Assembly (NCBI RefSeq): GCF_021018745.1
Contig: NZ_CP063845.1
Span: 1,612,001-1,676,000 of the forward strand
Reading direction: 5' to 3'
Source: Gloeobacter morelensis MG652769
GTDB lineage: Bacteria > Cyanobacteriota > Cyanobacteriia > Gloeobacterales > Gloeobacteraceae
DNA: 64,000 nucleotides
Positions within the stretch are counted from its first letter, which is position 1. Each line of letters opens with the position of its first letter. The notes beneath the pieces are model-generated. The model was not told the origin of the DNA. It ran no database searches and worked only from the letters and a program-made list of their open reading frames with translations. Shown piece by piece: positions 54,001 through 62,607 of this stretch. Both the position numbers and the translations under genes were made by a program.

Positions 54001-57000
54001 AAGAGGCGAGCCCGCTCGATCTGGTCGGCAACCAGGGGCACCGCTTTTTCGCCCTGCGCCGCGATCAGCAGCTGCTGACCGGCTTCGAATAGCGCCGGGC
54101 TTATACCGCCTGGCGACAATTGCACCCGACCGAGGGCAGCACCGTCTCCCCGCCACAACTGATCGAGGCTTCGCAGGGGTGCGCCGTAGTCGAGCCCACC
54201 GCCACTCAGCCGGTTATAAAATTCAGTGGCGACTAGTTCCTGATTGCAGGCGGCCTGCAGTTGGGCGAGCGATGTAGGCGATGCTGTGCCCGAGTCGGCG
54301 CGTTCGAGCGTGCCGGTTGCTTGCGACGTCCAGGCCGGGTCGCCCGCGATCTGGGTGTAGAAGTGCACGATTGCCCCGCTGTCCCCGGCCGCCGACAGGA
54401 CTACCTGCAGCAGCGGCGAAGCTTCCGGCGCAAAGTGCAGCGATTCAGGAATCTCCAGATTTGTCAGTTGCCAGCTGCCCGCCCCGAGGCCGCGCTCGGC
54501 GGCGGCCAGGGCGAGTTCGACGAAAGTGGCGGCGCTCAGCAAGATCTGGCCATCTACGCGACAGGCGCCGATCAGGGGTGAAGAGCTGTCGAGGGGTACC
54601 TGCCAGGTCGGTTGGGCGAGGGGCAACCGCTGACTCAGCAGCGGGTGGTTGTCGGCCGTCGCCTGCATTGCCACACCCGCCTGGCCATGAGCTGGGAGCA
54701 TGTCCAGCCAGAGGCGTTCGCGCTGCCAGGGGTAGGAGGGTAACCGCACGCACACGCCCTCAAATGGATAGAACTGCTGCCAGTCCACCTCGTAGCCCTG
54801 GGTGTAGAGCGCGCCCAACGACTGCAGCATCAGCGACTGCTCAGGTTCGTTGCGGCGTAAAGAAGGCAGCACCGTCGCCTGCATTTCCAGCGACTGCAAC
54901 GTCTGGGTAATCACTCCGGAAAGCACCGGGTGCGGACCCAGTTCGACAAACAAGTTGTAGTCCTCGGCAGCCAGGGCAGCCAGGGCGTCGGCGAAGCGGA
55001 CCGCCTGGCGGATGTTGGCACCCCAGTAGGCCGCTCCAAAGTCCTCGCCTCGGGCGGCATCACCGCTCACCGTCGAGAAAATGGCAATCGAGGCGGCCCG
55101 TGGCTGCAAACCTGCCAGAGCTTCGATCAGGGCAATTTTAAAAGGCTCCATCTGGCTGCTGTGAAAGGCGTAATTCACAGGCATCAAACGGTGGTAAATC
55201 TCTGTTTCGGCCAGGGTCGCCACCAGGCGGTCAATTGCCTCAGGTTCGCCCGAGATCACAACCGAGGTCGGACTGTTGACGGCGGCAATCGACAACCCCT
55301 CGGTGTCGGCCAGCAGCTGCTTCGCTGCGGGTTCGCTCAATTCAGTGACGACCATCTTGCCGTGCCCGGTCGCTTGCTGCATCAGACGGCTGCGGTGGAA
55401 GACGACCGACACGGCGGCTTCGAGGTCGAGCGCCCCGGCAATGTAGGCGGCTGCCACTTCTCCGACGCTGTGGCCGACCACCGCATCGGGGACGACACCC
55501 CAGGAGCGCCAGAGAGCGGCGAGGGCTACCTGGAGAGCAAAGAGCGCCGGTTGGGCCACCGCCGTCTCGTCGAGCCGCGAGTCCGACTGGGGTAGCGTCA
55601 GCTCGGTCTTCAGGGACCAGCCGGTGTGCGGGGTAAGCAGAGCGTCACAGCGCTCGATTTCCCGGCAAAACACCGGTTCGCGCTCCAGTAGCTCGCGCCC
55701 CATCGCCCACCACTGCGGACCCTGGCCGGGAAGGACGAACACCAGCCGCCGCCGACCGGCGGCCCCCCGGCCGGGAGCGGTGCCGCCGCTTGCCTGGTCG
55801 ATAAATTGCGAAAGTGCGCCCACCAGTTCGGCTGCACCCGTCCCGACCACGGCGAGGCGATGGTCAAGGTGTCCCCGGCGCCGACTGGCTGTGTAGCAGA
55901 TATCCACCAGCGAATCTTCGGTTTGACTGGCAAGAAAGTCGCAGTAGCGCCCCGCCAGACTGCTCAGAGCCGCCGGGCTACGGGCGGAGAGTGGCAGCAC
56001 CAAAGGTCGGACGCTCGCATGCGGTCGCGGCTTTGGCAGCTGGGGCGGCGCTTCTTGGAGCACGATATGAATATTGGTGCCCCCGACGCCAAAGCCGTTG
56101 ACGCCGACGAGGTTGGCCTGTTCTTTTTTCGGTAGCGGCCCGAGGGCCGTCTGGACCCGCAGGGGGAGTCTATCGAAGGGAATGGCCGGATTGGGTTCGT
56201 TGAAGTGCAAACTGGCCGGGATCTGCCGGTGCTTGAGGACCAGGGCCGCTTTGATCAAGCTGGCGACGCCTGCGGCGGATTCCGAGTGTCCGATGTTGGT
56301 CTTCACCGAGGCCAGGGCACAGTAGCTGCCCGGCGGCCGGTCGATGGCGAGCACCGCTCCCAGGGCATTGACCTCGATCGGGTCGCCCACGGGCGTGCCG
56401 GTGCCGTGGGCTTCGACAAAGTCGATCTGCCCCGGCGACACGCCGGCCAGGCGGCAGGCATCGAGGATGACCGCCTTTTGCGCTTCGCCGTTGGGTGCCG
56501 TGAGACCGTTGCTGCGTCCGTCCTGGTTAATCGCACTGCCGCGAATCACGGCGTAAACCGAGTCGCCGTCCGCCAGGGCCTGCGCCAGGGGCTTCAGTAC
56601 GACGACGCCGGCACCGTCGGCGCGGACGTAGCCATTGGCCCCGGCATCGAAGGACCGGCAGCGTCCATCCGGCGACATCATTCCCGCTTTGCTGAGCGTC
56701 AGGGTAATCGATGGCGACAGTTGCAAATTGACGCCGCCCGCCAGGGCCAGGGTGGCCTGACCGTCCCAGATGCTGCGGCAGGCCAGGTGGACGGCAGTGA
56801 GTGCCGAGGAGCAGGCCGTATCGACGGCGAGCCCCGGCCCGCGGAAGTTATAGAAGTACGAAATCCGTTTGAGCACCATGTTCAGGGCGGTGCCGACCCC
56901 GGAGTAGGCGTCTGTCAGCTCCATCGAGGAGAACTGGTTCATCCCGTAGTCGCTACCCGAGATGCCGATGAAGACGCCGGTGGCCGACCCGTCCAGTTGG

Positions 57001-57401
57001 GCCGGCACCTGACCGGCATCTTCGAGGGCTTCCCAGGTGGATTCCATCAGGAGCCGGTGTTGGGGGTCGAGGCGGATCGCCTCGCGGTTGGAGATGCCGA
57101 AGAAATTGACATCCAGGCCGTCGATGTTTTTGAGAAAGCCGCCCCAGCGCGTATTCAGCTTGCCGGGTTTGAAGCGGTCGGGGTCGTAGAGGGTCCCCAC
57201 GTCCCAGCGCTCGGGCGGTACCTCGGTGATCGCATCCACGCCGTCGCGCATCAGTTGCCAGAAAGCGGCAGGACCGTCCGCGCCAGGAAATCGGCAGCCG
57301 ATGCCGATGATGGCAATCGGTTCAAGCGAAGCGGATTCACACTTCGTACTTTCAGGAGCGCTCGGCACCGGACCGGCGGCAATCGGATCTGTCTCGTACA
57401 T
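51009..57401 (-). CDS. PKS-A: type I polyketide synthase, KS-AT-DH(inactive)-ER(inactive)-KR-ACP
   Basis: 2,130 residues from the ATG at 57401, with AGAGGT upstream; an upstream in-frame extension runs into transposase remnant DNA and is discarded. KS (about 28-445): DTACSSA, EAHGTGT, KTNIGH. AT (about 555-870): GHSVGE and YAFHS, malonyl-type. DH region (about 915-1190): the HxxxG motif is missing ([11 protein letters not shown] where PKS-B has LPYLADHRVLQ) and the second catalytic Asp is Glu (SPALFEAG), so it should be inactive. ER region (about 1448-1720): the nucleotide-binding glycines are lost ([16 protein letters not shown]) and the NFxD motif is gone, so inactive. KR (about 1735-1930): GGLGGLG and [19 protein letters not shown] intact. 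[13 protein letters not shown] (about 2038). The net chemistry is ketoreduction only, leaving a beta-hydroxyl. Confidence 0.94.
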   Translation of the reverse strand: MYETDPIAAGPVPSAPESTKCESASLEPIAIIGIGCRFPGADGPAAFWQLMRDGVDAITEVPPERWDVGTLYDPDRFKPGKLNTRWGGFLKNIDGLDVNFFGISNREAIRLDPQHRLLMESTWEALEDAGQVPAQLDGSATGVFIGISGSDYGMNQFSSMELTDAYSGVGTALNMVLKRISYFYNFRGPGLAVDTACSSALTAVHLACRSIWDGQATLALAGGVNLQLSPSITLTLSKAGMMSPDGRCRSFDAGANGYVRADGAGVVVLKPLAQALADGDSVYAVIRGSAINQDGRSNGLTAPNGEAQKAVILDACRLAGVSPGQIDFVEAHGTGTPVGDPIEVNALGAVLAIDRPPGSYCALASVKTNIGHSESAAGVASLIKAALVLKHRQIPASLHFNEPNPAIPFDRLPLRVQTALGPLPKKEQANLVGVNGFGVGGTNIHIVLQEAPPQLPKPRPHASVRPLVLPLSARSPAALSSLAGRYCDFLASQTEDSLVDICYTASRRRGHLDHRLAVVGTGAAELVGALSQFIDQASGGTAPGRGAAGRRRLVFVLPGQGPQWWAMGRELLEREPVFCREIERCDALLTPHTGWSLKTELTLPQSDSRLDETAVAQPALFALQVALAALWRSWGVVPDAVVGHSVGEVAAAYIAGALDLEAAVSVVFHRSRLMQQATGHGKMVVTELSEPAAKQLLADTEGLSIAAVNSPTSVVISGEPEAIDRLVATLAETEIYHRLMPVNYAFHSSQMEPFKIALIEALAGLQPRAASIAIFSTVSGDAARGEDFGAAYWGANIRQAVRFADALAALAAEDYNLFVELGPHPVLSGVITQTLQSLEMQATVLPSLRRNEPEQSLMLQSLGALYTQGYEVDWQQFYPFEGVCVRLPSYPWQRERLWLDMLPAHGQAGVAMQATADNHPLLSQRLPLAQPTWQVPLDSSSPLIGACRVDGQILLSAATFVELALAAAERGLGAGSWQLTNLEIPESLHFAPEASPLLQVVLSAAGDSGAIVHFYTQIAGDPAWTSQATGTLERADSGTASPTSLAQLQAACNQELVATEFYNRLSGGGLDYGAPLRSLDQLWRGDGAALGRVQLSPGGISPALFEAGQQLLIAAQGEKAVPLVADQIERARLFAPPGETVWVYARLRTWAEPGEASPRGDVHCFDEDGTPIAQIEGVRLQPARSGASGIPTHWEDWLYRSEWQPRERPAERPNERKSGSWLIFSDTGGTGETLAACLRSRGERCVLVVHGREYVQLSESYFCIDPARGEDMRRLLAAALDKAKPACRGIIHLWSLDASPGETTTMQSIEAAQTLGCISILHLVQALAAAGLEQMPRLRAVMRGVQRVEGDTGAVSIAQSPLWGLGKVMPFEHPELGFTAIDLSPQCTPAEIESLFEECWSDERDDQVALRGQRRYVARLVRHAPPETAPAPVAVASLIGKSAARQAPGPGQIELQVCAVSLKRGPDGSTLELAQGWAGYIAAVGEGVSGFAPGDAVLAVAPGPVIPFLIVPAVLAAPKPIHWSFEQAATAPVAYLIAHHALDGLARIEAGERLLVDGTDTPVGLAAVQVAQRRGAVVFATAAAPLSILGPERVIDPQSLAFASELRSAAGGAAMDVVLSCRVGTSERRSVRTLGACGRFVQLGGAPVVAPQKNLACFAVELENLIRERPAAVGTLLTEVLSCFEAGIYAPLPVVAVTFQEADRLSEPEAAGTCLALVLSEPAAAGAVSLRPDGTYLITGGLGGLGLRLAERLVKRGARHLALVGRRGPNPAAQQAIARMTAAGAQVRVVQADVAREQEIVDALNHLGASMPPLRGIVHAAGVLANGFLLQMDEERFRSVMHSKVHGAWNLHVHTASTPLDFFVVYSSLASLLGSPGQGNYSAANAFLDALAHHRKAQDQQALSVCWGPWYEVGMAVDEDLQERLQEWGLGGVPPEQGLDALEALLGQEAAQVGVIALDWRMWYRSHPVVCDSPYFSCLVEGQNDPPAPANGPLTAEALAALPPDERCAVLESRLTRAIAQVLQLDPERVDHHQSLSAMGLDSLVALEVKNRIESAMSTLVSVTSLLRGPTIAQLAEQVLSKLVAPPTAPALPVPVEVLDSDQAEVLLGELEQLSDEQVHRLLNSILAEE

Positions 57402-57417
57402 ACAATAGACCTCTTGC

Positions 57418-57884
57418 ATGAATGGTGAGGAGAGGTCACAAGTGGGGTGGCGACTCTCCCTTCTGCTGATGACTGACCGGCAGATCAAACACCTCAAATC
57501 TGCCGAGTTCAAGCGCTTGTGTGGCGTGCAGCCCGAAACCTTCCAGGCGATGGTCGTGGTGCTCCAACCCGCTCTGGAGCGTACCGGCAAACGCGGCGGA
57601 CAGGCCAAGCTCGCCACCGAAGAGCAGCAACTGGTGGTCGAGCAGTGCACCTGTCGGATACTGAGCACGGTCTGTGGCCGTGGTCGGCTCCACGATTTGC
57701 GCTGGTTCAAGAACAGTCGCACGCGCTTTGCCCCGTGGACGAAGTGCCTGGCAGACAAGGGCTACCGGGGGCCAACAGCCAGATGCCGATCAAAAAATGC
57801 CGACGCCCAGCCGGGTGTCGGATAAAACGACAGTTCCCGCGCGGAGGCCCGTGCCGGGAGCTGGAAGGCAAGCGACGCTTTTAG
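57418..57884 (+). pseudogene. remnant of an IS5/IS4-like transposase gene between mbtH-like gene and PKS-A
   Basis: The plus-strand frame from 57418 reads LKSAEFKRLCGVQPETFQAMVVVLQPALE..., followed by GKRGGQAKLATEEQQLV, which looks like the N-terminal helices of IS5-group transposases. It then jumps to ADKGYRG, the DKGY motif normally about 100-150 residues later, and continues only in another frame (GANSQMPIKKCRRPAG...). So there is an internal deletion and a frameshift. It fills nearly the whole space between the MbtH-like gene stop (57881-57883) and PKS-A start. I saw no clear terminal repeats. It splits the minus-strand operon, but on the opposite strand. Confidence 0.65.
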
Positions 57885-58141
57885 CTGCTGGGCTTGTGGC
57901 CGCAGATGGTCTCATCCCAATTGTCGGTAGCCGGTTCCTGTTTGCGCAGGCTGAGGGGCCGCATGTCGAGCCAGACGGCGTCGATGTGGGCCAGGCACTC
58001 GGCTTTGGAGCCGCGCTTACCGGCCGCGAGCCAGCCCAGGGGCGGCGGGTCGCCTACCGCCCAGATGGAATACTGCTCTTCGTGGTTGACGACCACCTGG
58101 TACAGGTCCTGGGGTGCTTCTACGCCGATCGGTTGAGTCAT
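57881..58141 (-). CDS. MbtH-like protein
   Basis: 86 residues. The family signature is complete: NHEEQYSIW (about 19-27), the PLGW Trp, [17 protein letters not shown], and DMRPLSLR (about 59-66). MbtH-like proteins bind adenylation domains of NRPS and are needed for their folding or activity, so it should serve NRPS1 and NRPS2. It starts 9 bp after the phosphopantetheinyl transferase stop. The IS remnant ends at its stop codon, so the C-terminus may be slightly changed (the tail CGHKPSS is short). Confidence 0.97.
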   Translation of the reverse strand: MTQPIGVEAPQDLYQVVVNHEEQYSIWAVGDPPPLGWLAAGKRGSKAECLAHIDAVWLDMRPLSLRKQEPATDNWDETICGHKPSS

Positions 58142-58150
58142 GATCTTCTC

Positions 58151-58924
58151 CTAATCAGGTTGGTTGGATGATTGGGGCCACCGCCGCCAGAGCAGACGGC
58201 CCAAAAGACCCTGCACAGCCAGGGCGGCAGCGTAATTGAAAGCAGGCTGCAGTTCCCGCAAAGACCACCCTGCCGCCGCCTTTTTGTCGCCATCGATGGC
58301 GAGCAGCCGGGCCGGACCGTCCCCGTCGAAGCCCACCTCCACCCGGTCGAGGGGTGCTGTAAGCCCATCGCCCGTCGCCTTCAAGCAGGCTTCTTTGCAG
58401 GTCCAGCTTCGAAAAAACGCCTGGCGCCTTTTGTCGGCCGGTAAGACTCGAAAGGCCGCCGCTTCGCGCTTGGAGAAGTAGCGCTCGACCAGTGACTCGA
58501 CTACCAGGGTGGAACGGTTGTACTCGATGTCGATGCCGATTTCCCGGTTCAAAGTGACGGCGTAGAGGGCAAGCCCTGCCGAGTGCGACAGGTTAAAGCG
58601 CAGCGGGCTTGCCACAAACGCCCCCGCCAGGGCCGGTTTGCCCGAGCTGCCGTAGCCAAAGTCCAGATCTACGGGCTCGCACTGCAAATAGCCGCTCAAA
58701 ATTGTTCGCAAAACCCCCCGGCCAATGATGAAGAGGTCGCGGTCGCGCTCGAAGTGGTAGCGCCCGGCGCGCGCGCACTCCTCGGGATCGAGGGTTCGTC
58801 GCCACCGGTCCACCGGTCCGAGGGCCTGCAGGGAGACGCACCAGACGTGCAGGTCCCCACTGGCCAGTTCACCGACGCTCGCGCCGGTCAGTGCATCGTC
58901 CGCTAAGAGTAATCGAGTTTCCAT
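58151..58924 (-). CDS. Sfp-type 4'-phosphopantetheinyl transferase
   Basis: 257 residues from the ATG at 58924, four bases after the upstream stop; longer in-frame extensions overlap the zinc-ribbon gene and are rejected. Motifs of the Sfp group: FNLSHSAGLALYAV (about 137-150), GIDIEYNR with the Mg-binding Asp/Glu (about 157-164), and FFRSWTCKEACLKATGDGL (about 200-218). It transfers the phosphopantetheine arm from CoA to PCP and ACP domains, and so would activate all nine carrier domains of the locus. It is co-transcribed with the MbtH-like gene. Confidence 0.96.
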   Translation of the reverse strand: METRLLLADDALTGASVGELASGDLHVWCVSLQALGPVDRWRRTLDPEECARAGRYHFERDRDLFIIGRGVLRTILSGYLQCEPVDLDFGYGSSGKPALAGAFVASPLRFNLSHSAGLALYAVTLNREIGIDIEYNRSTLVVESLVERYFSKREAAAFRVLPADKRRQAFFRSWTCKEACLKATGDGLTAPLDRVEVGFDGDGPARLLAIDGDKKAAAGWSLRELQPAFNYAAALAVQGLLGRLLWRRWPQSSNQPD

Positions 58925-58928
58925 AGGA

Positions 58929-59309
58929 TCACGCAAGCGTGTAGAGGTCGTGGCCGTCGCAGCGGCGGTTGCGCAGGCGGTTGGCCTCCCTCTGGGTAAA
59001 TTGGCTGACTGACGGGTTGCCCCGGCTCGGATCGGCTGTGCCCGTGGTGCGCTGCCAGACACCTGGGGCGACCGGCGAAAGTTCGTGGTGGTTGTCGAGT
59101 TTGCGGACTTGATACCAGGTGCTCTGTTGGCACTCGGTGCACCAGAAAGCTTCGAGCCAGGTGCGCTGCGGGGCCGGTCCCGTCGCGACGTCGTAGTACA
59201 GGGGTCGTTTCTGACTGACGCTGGCCGCGTAACAGCCGTGCACCGGGCACTTGATGCGCCGACCGCCGGGCTGGGTGCGCCGACGATTTCTCTCACACCT
59301 TTTCTGCAT
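58929..59309 (-). CDS. small zinc-ribbon protein of unknown function
   Basis: 126 residues from the ATG at 59309 (AGGGG upstream); an in-frame ATG at 59348 is weaker. Visible features: an N-terminal basic stretch (KRCERNRRR), a CPVHGC pair (about 21-26), and FWCTEC (about 55-60), together a likely four-Cys zinc site. Then come TWYQVRKLDNHHEL and a C-terminal PSVSQFTQREANRLR. I associate this layout with a conserved cyanobacterial hypothetical family, without a known function. It precedes the phosphopantetheinyl transferase gene by 4 bp, but may be a resident gene rather than part of the pathway. Confidence 0.7.
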   Translation of the reverse strand: MQKRCERNRRRTQPGGRRIKCPVHGCYAASVSQKRPLYYDVATGPAPQRTWLEAFWCTECQQSTWYQVRKLDNHHELSPVAPGVWQRTTGTADPSRGNPSVSQFTQREANRLRNRRCDGHDLYTLA

Positions 59310-59411
59310 ATCCACCCCTGTTGAAAACAGCACGCTCAAAGGCGCCAAAGGGTTTCGGCAAAGGGGCGGAGATTATCAAAACCGTCACAGCCCGCTTTGA
59401 ATGATCGCCTC

Positions 59412-59435
59412 GCATCGATTGGTCGCAATCGATGC
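59412..59435. promoter_or_regulatory. perfect 9-bp inverted repeat upstream of the zinc-ribbon gene
   Basis: GCATCGATT (59412-59420) and AATCGATGC (59427-59435) flank GGTCGC. It lies in the 173-bp gap between the ATPase stop (59483) and the zinc-ribbon start (59309). It may be an operator or an RNA hairpin; no T-run follows on the minus strand. The spacing suits control of transcription for the zinc-ribbon/PPTase/mbtH unit. Confidence 0.45.
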
Positions 59436-59482
59436 CATTCGGCGCGTCGACCAATACAAAATCAACTTCGCCCCAGGATGAC

Positions 59483-60211
59483 TCAGTGGGAAACCCCGGC
59501 CTGGGATTGAGAAGCCATCTCGCCGGCCTTGCCCACCCCAATGACCTGCCCGTCCAGCATCCAGACAGTCCGGTCGCCGTAGCTTGTAAAGCGCGGTTCA
59601 TGGGTGACCATGCAGATGGTCGTCCCGGCCCGGTGCAGTGCACGCAGCAGTTCCATCACCGCTTCGCCGTTGGTGGAATCAAGGTTGCCTGTCGGCTCGT
59701 CCGCAAGCAGGATGGCGGGGGTACCGGCCAGGGCGCGGGCGACGGCGACGCGCTGCTGCTGACCTCCCGACAACTGGGCCGGGTAGTGGCGCAGGCGGTG
59801 GGACATGCCGACTTGCTCAAGGGCCTGTTCGACGGCCTGTTTGCGCTGAGGAGCGCTAAGGCCGCGGTAGGTGAGGGGCAGTTCGACGTTCTCCGCCACC
59901 GTTAGGTCGCCGATCAAGTTGAAACTCTGAAAGATGATGCCGATTTCGCGATTGCGGATCCGCGAGCGTTCATCGACGCTCAGGCGCTCTACCGGCGTGC
60001 CGTTGAGAATGTAGCGGCCTTCGCTAATCGAATCGAGCAATCCCAAAATCGACAGCAACGTCGATTTGCCGCAGCCGGAGGGGCCGGTAATCGAGACGAA
60101 CTCGCCTGGATAAATTTCGAGATGGACGTTCGCCAGGGCGTGGGTTTCCAGTTCGTCGGTGCTGAAACGTTTGGTAATCCCTTCCAGGCGGATCAAGGCT
60201 TGTGCGGTCAT
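59483..60211 (-). CDS. ABC transporter ATPase, MacB/LolD class
   Basis: 242 residues from the ATG at 60211 with GGAGAG upstream; a longer in-frame extension overlaps the fusion-protein gene and is rejected. Walker [10 protein letters not shown] (about 42-50), signature LSGGQQQRV, Walker [13 protein letters not shown] and the switch His in MVTHEPR are all intact. The typical sequence [16 protein letters not shown] marks the MacB/LolD group, which works with FtsX-like permeases by mechanotransmission. Its gene follows the membrane fusion protein with a 31-bp gap. No permease is adjacent; the ADOP permease at 26474-28906 is the only candidate in the window. Confidence 0.95.
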   Translation of the reverse strand: MTAQALIRLEGITKRFSTDELETHALANVHLEIYPGEFVSITGPSGCGKSTLLSILGLLDSISEGRYILNGTPVERLSVDERSRIRNREIGIIFQSFNLIGDLTVAENVELPLTYRGLSAPQRKQAVEQALEQVGMSHRLRHYPAQLSGGQQQRVAVARALAGTPAILLADEPTGNLDSTNGEAVMELLRALHRAGTTICMVTHEPRFTSYGDRTVWMLDGQVIGVGKAGEMASQSQAGVSH

Positions 60212-60242
60212 TATGACTCTCCATAGGTTTGATGAACTAAGT

Positions 60243-61496
60243 TCACTGCAGGCGGATGCGCTCGGCTTTTTCCTGGGCCGACATGTCAGAGAGAATGACC
60301 TGGTCGCCGACTTGCAGACCCTCCAGCACCTCGGCGGTGTTGACCGAACTGCGGCCCAAGCGCACCTGCACGCGCTGTGCATCGTCGGTGCCGCGAATCA
60401 TCTTGAACAGGCCAACGGTGCTGCGATCCTGACCGGAGGCCGGTCGGCCGATGTAGAGTACGTCTTCGAGGCGCTCCAGTTCGATCACGCCGTCCACGCT
60501 CAAATCGAGGCGGGCCCCGGCGGGCAGCGGCCCGCTGAGCGCCAGATCGACGGTGACCGTGCCGTTTTGCACAGCCGGGTCGATCCGGGTCACCCGACCG
60601 GGGATAAGCCCGTTGTGGGTATCGACGCTGGCGGGTTGGCCGATTTGAACGTCTTTCGCCTGGGCCTCGGCAATTTTGAGTTCCGCCTTGAGCTGTTTCG
60701 GGTCGGCGATGCGCGCCAGGTTGGTGCCGGTGGTCAGTTGCTGGCCGACTTCCGGGGGCAACAGTTGCAAGACCCCGCTCGTACCTGCCCGGACGCGCAG
60801 AGCCTGCAACTGGCTCTGCTGTAACTGCAGACGGCTGCGCAACTGGTCAATTTTGGAGCGCTGGACGGCGAGGCGCGCGGCCGCCGCCCGCGTCGCAATG
60901 GCGACGCGCTGCTGTTCAAGCTTGCTGCGGGTGCCCAGTTCCGCCGCCCGCACCTGGGAGAGCCTGGCGGTCAGTTTCGGGAGCAGATCTTGTCTTGTGA
61001 GGTCTTGATCGACATCGTTTTGAATTTTTGCCTGGCTGTATTCCGACTCGACGGCGGCCAGGGCCGCTTTTTGAGTCAGCAACTGGCTTTCAAGCTCGAC
61101 CCCCAGGTTGGTGAGCTCCGCCTCGGCGCCTTGAAGTTGCAGGCGCAAGTCCGCGGTCGATTGCTCAAGGATCGGGTTGCTCAGTTCGAGTAAGACCGTG
61201 TCGGGTTTCACAATCGCCCCCGGCTTCACGAGGATGCGCTCGACCCGCCCTTCGGTCGTGGAGGCAATCCAGTGCACCTGTTCGCTGATGAGCGTGCCCA
61301 GCCCGCGCACCTGGCGCAGCATGGTGCCGCGCTTGACGGTGTCCACCAGCACAGTCGCTCGATCGACGCCGGGCAGGGCCGGCTGGAGGTTGCTCACGGC
61401 GAAACTGACCAGGGCCAGTCCCCCGACCGCCACGCCGGAATAGAGGAGCAGACGGAGATAGCGATTGTGCGCTTTTGTTGCGCGTGGGATGTCCAT
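60243..61496 (-). CDS. HlyD/MacA-type membrane fusion protein
   Basis: 417 residues. One N-terminal membrane helix (about 13-36, YLRLLLYSGVAVGGLALVSFAV). A split lipoyl/barrel-sandwich domain follows: first half STTEGRVERILVKPGAIVKPDTVLLEL (about 79-105), a long Gln/Leu/Ala-rich coiled-coil hairpin (about 110-245), second half VRAGTSGVLQLLPPEVGQQLTTG. Then a beta-barrel (LKAELKIAEAQAKDVQIGQPA) and a membrane-proximal region. It bridges an inner-membrane ABC transporter to the periplasm or an outer-membrane channel. It is paired with the downstream ATPase gene. Confidence 0.93.
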   Translation of the reverse strand: MDIPRATKAHNRYLRLLLYSGVAVGGLALVSFAVSNLQPALPGVDRATVLVDTVKRGTMLRQVRGLGTLISEQVHWIASTTEGRVERILVKPGAIVKPDTVLLELSNPILEQSTADLRLQLQGAEAELTNLGVELESQLLTQKAALAAVESEYSQAKIQNDVDQDLTRQDLLPKLTARLSQVRAAELGTRSKLEQQRVAIATRAAAARLAVQRSKIDQLRSRLQLQQSQLQALRVRAGTSGVLQLLPPEVGQQLTTGTNLARIADPKQLKAELKIAEAQAKDVQIGQPASVDTHNGLIPGRVTRIDPAVQNGTVTVDLALSGPLPAGARLDLSVDGVIELERLEDVLYIGRPASGQDRSTVGLFKMIRGTDDAQRVQVRLGRSSVNTAEVLEGLQVGDQVILSDMSAQEKAERIRLQ

Positions 61497-61539
61497 TTTT
61501 TCTCCGGAATAATTGAGATATGGCGTTTGGGGCAGGGTT

Positions 61540-62310
61540 TCAGGCTGCGCGGGACATCAGGCTCGACCCGTGAGCGCTCAGGCGGTCGGGAGTTCCTCTC
61601 AACGCCTTCAAGCACTTCCCCGTGCGCTCGTCCCAGAGGCGGAGGGTGGGTGCCGCCTCGGCAGTATCGGCCGGGCTAAAAGTCAGCAGCAATGCCTCTG
61701 CAACTGCTGTTGCGGCGTAATTTGCCGCCATGCAGACGGCCTCCGCTAGCTGCACTGCGCTGGGCCGGGTGTGGTCGAGGGGCCGGTCGTATTCCGAAAT
61801 CGCACGGGTCGCCACAAAAGTAGAAAAAACGGTGCACCGCTGCGAACCTGCCGACTGCGGCGCCTCGGCTGCGAGACGTTCGGCTGCGTAGTAGCCGCTA
61901 CCGAGTGCTGGCGGAGAGCTGACGGCAGGTGCAACGGCAACCAGCATCCCTGCCGGTTTAGCTGCTTCGAAGGCCCGCACGACGGCCAGTTCTGCTGGTG
62001 AATAGGGCACCTGCATCGAGGCGACGATCCGATCGGCCATGGTGGCATTTACGCGCAAATCGAACGACTGAGATAGCGCGAAGCAGGAAGCGGCATCGAG
62101 ACCGAGGCACACCACCGCAGCCCCGGCCTGCAGGCAAGATTCAGCGGTCTGGGTGAGTACTGCTGCGCTCTCGGCGAGCAGTACCAGGTCGTATCCTTCC
62201 TCGGCCAGGGCCAGGGCGATCGCGCCGCCGATCAGGCCGTCGGCACCCGCCACCAGGGCGACCCTTGCCTGCGCTTTTGCTGCCACACTTTGGGTCGTTC
62301 TTTCTGCCAT
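61540..62310 (-). CDS. divergent SDR-like NAD(P)-binding protein with a WD40-like tail
   Basis: 256 residues from the ATG at 62310 (AGAGGTAAG upstream). Residues about 17-45 read ARVALVAGADGLIGGAIALALAEEG, a Rossmann dinucleotide-binding start. The SDR active site is not clear: GYYAAERLAA keeps Tyr but has Arg where Lys is expected, so dehydrogenase activity is doubtful. The last 35 residues contain TLRLWDERTGKCLKALRG, a near-perfect WD40 blade end, with nothing of the preceding blade. This suggests the original 3' end was replaced by a fragment of a WD40 gene. It is the first gene of the minus-strand run, 43 bp before the membrane fusion protein; whether it belongs to the pathway is uncertain. 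Confidence 0.6.
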   Translation of the reverse strand: MAERTTQSVAAKAQARVALVAGADGLIGGAIALALAEEGYDLVLLAESAAVLTQTAESCLQAGAAVVCLGLDAASCFALSQSFDLRVNATMADRIVASMQVPYSPAELAVVRAFEAAKPAGMLVAVAPAVSSPPALGSGYYAAERLAAEAPQSAGSQRCTVFSTFVATRAISEYDRPLDHTRPSAVQLAEAVCMAANYAATAVAEALLLTFSPADTAEAAPTLRLWDERTGKCLKALRGTPDRLSAHGSSLMSRAA

Positions 62311-62607
62311 GCCGCTTACCTCTTCATGCGTGGAGATGCTTGAGATTCGACAGCCCTGCCCTGCAGGAACTAGGCAAATACTAAAGACCCGGCGCTCGGG
62401 AAACCAGGCGAGAACGACCGAGATTGGTCGACTTAAGCAATTTCGCCGACCCAAACGCCCAGAGTCTCTCCAGGAAAGCGTTGGCGCTCCTGAACAATTT
62501 GAAGGACAGGCCTTAAGTGGCCGAAGTTGCGCAATTGTATCCGAGCGGTCGCTTCGTTTTAGAGCGCCCGAGTAATCTGAAGTGGCGATCTACGGCTGCC
62601 TCTATTC
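62311..62607. promoter_or_regulatory. divergent intergenic region, start of the minus-strand locus
   Basis: About 300 bp between divergently transcribed genes; no ORF supported. It should hold the promoter of the first minus-strand unit and that of the STAND gene. Inverted repeats seen: CGACC-GAGATT-GGTCG (62425-62440) and the palindrome TTGCGCAA (about 62527-62534). No convincing -35/-10 pair was found by eye. Confidence 0.35.

Noticed and set aside
57402-57758. 119-residue N-terminal extension of PKS-A
   Set aside because: It is antisense to the transposase remnant; the ATG at 57401 has a good ribosome site.
58925-59296. N-terminal extension of the phosphopantetheinyl transferase
   Set aside because: Overlaps the zinc-ribbon gene almost completely and adds low-complexity Arg/Thr/Ala sequence.
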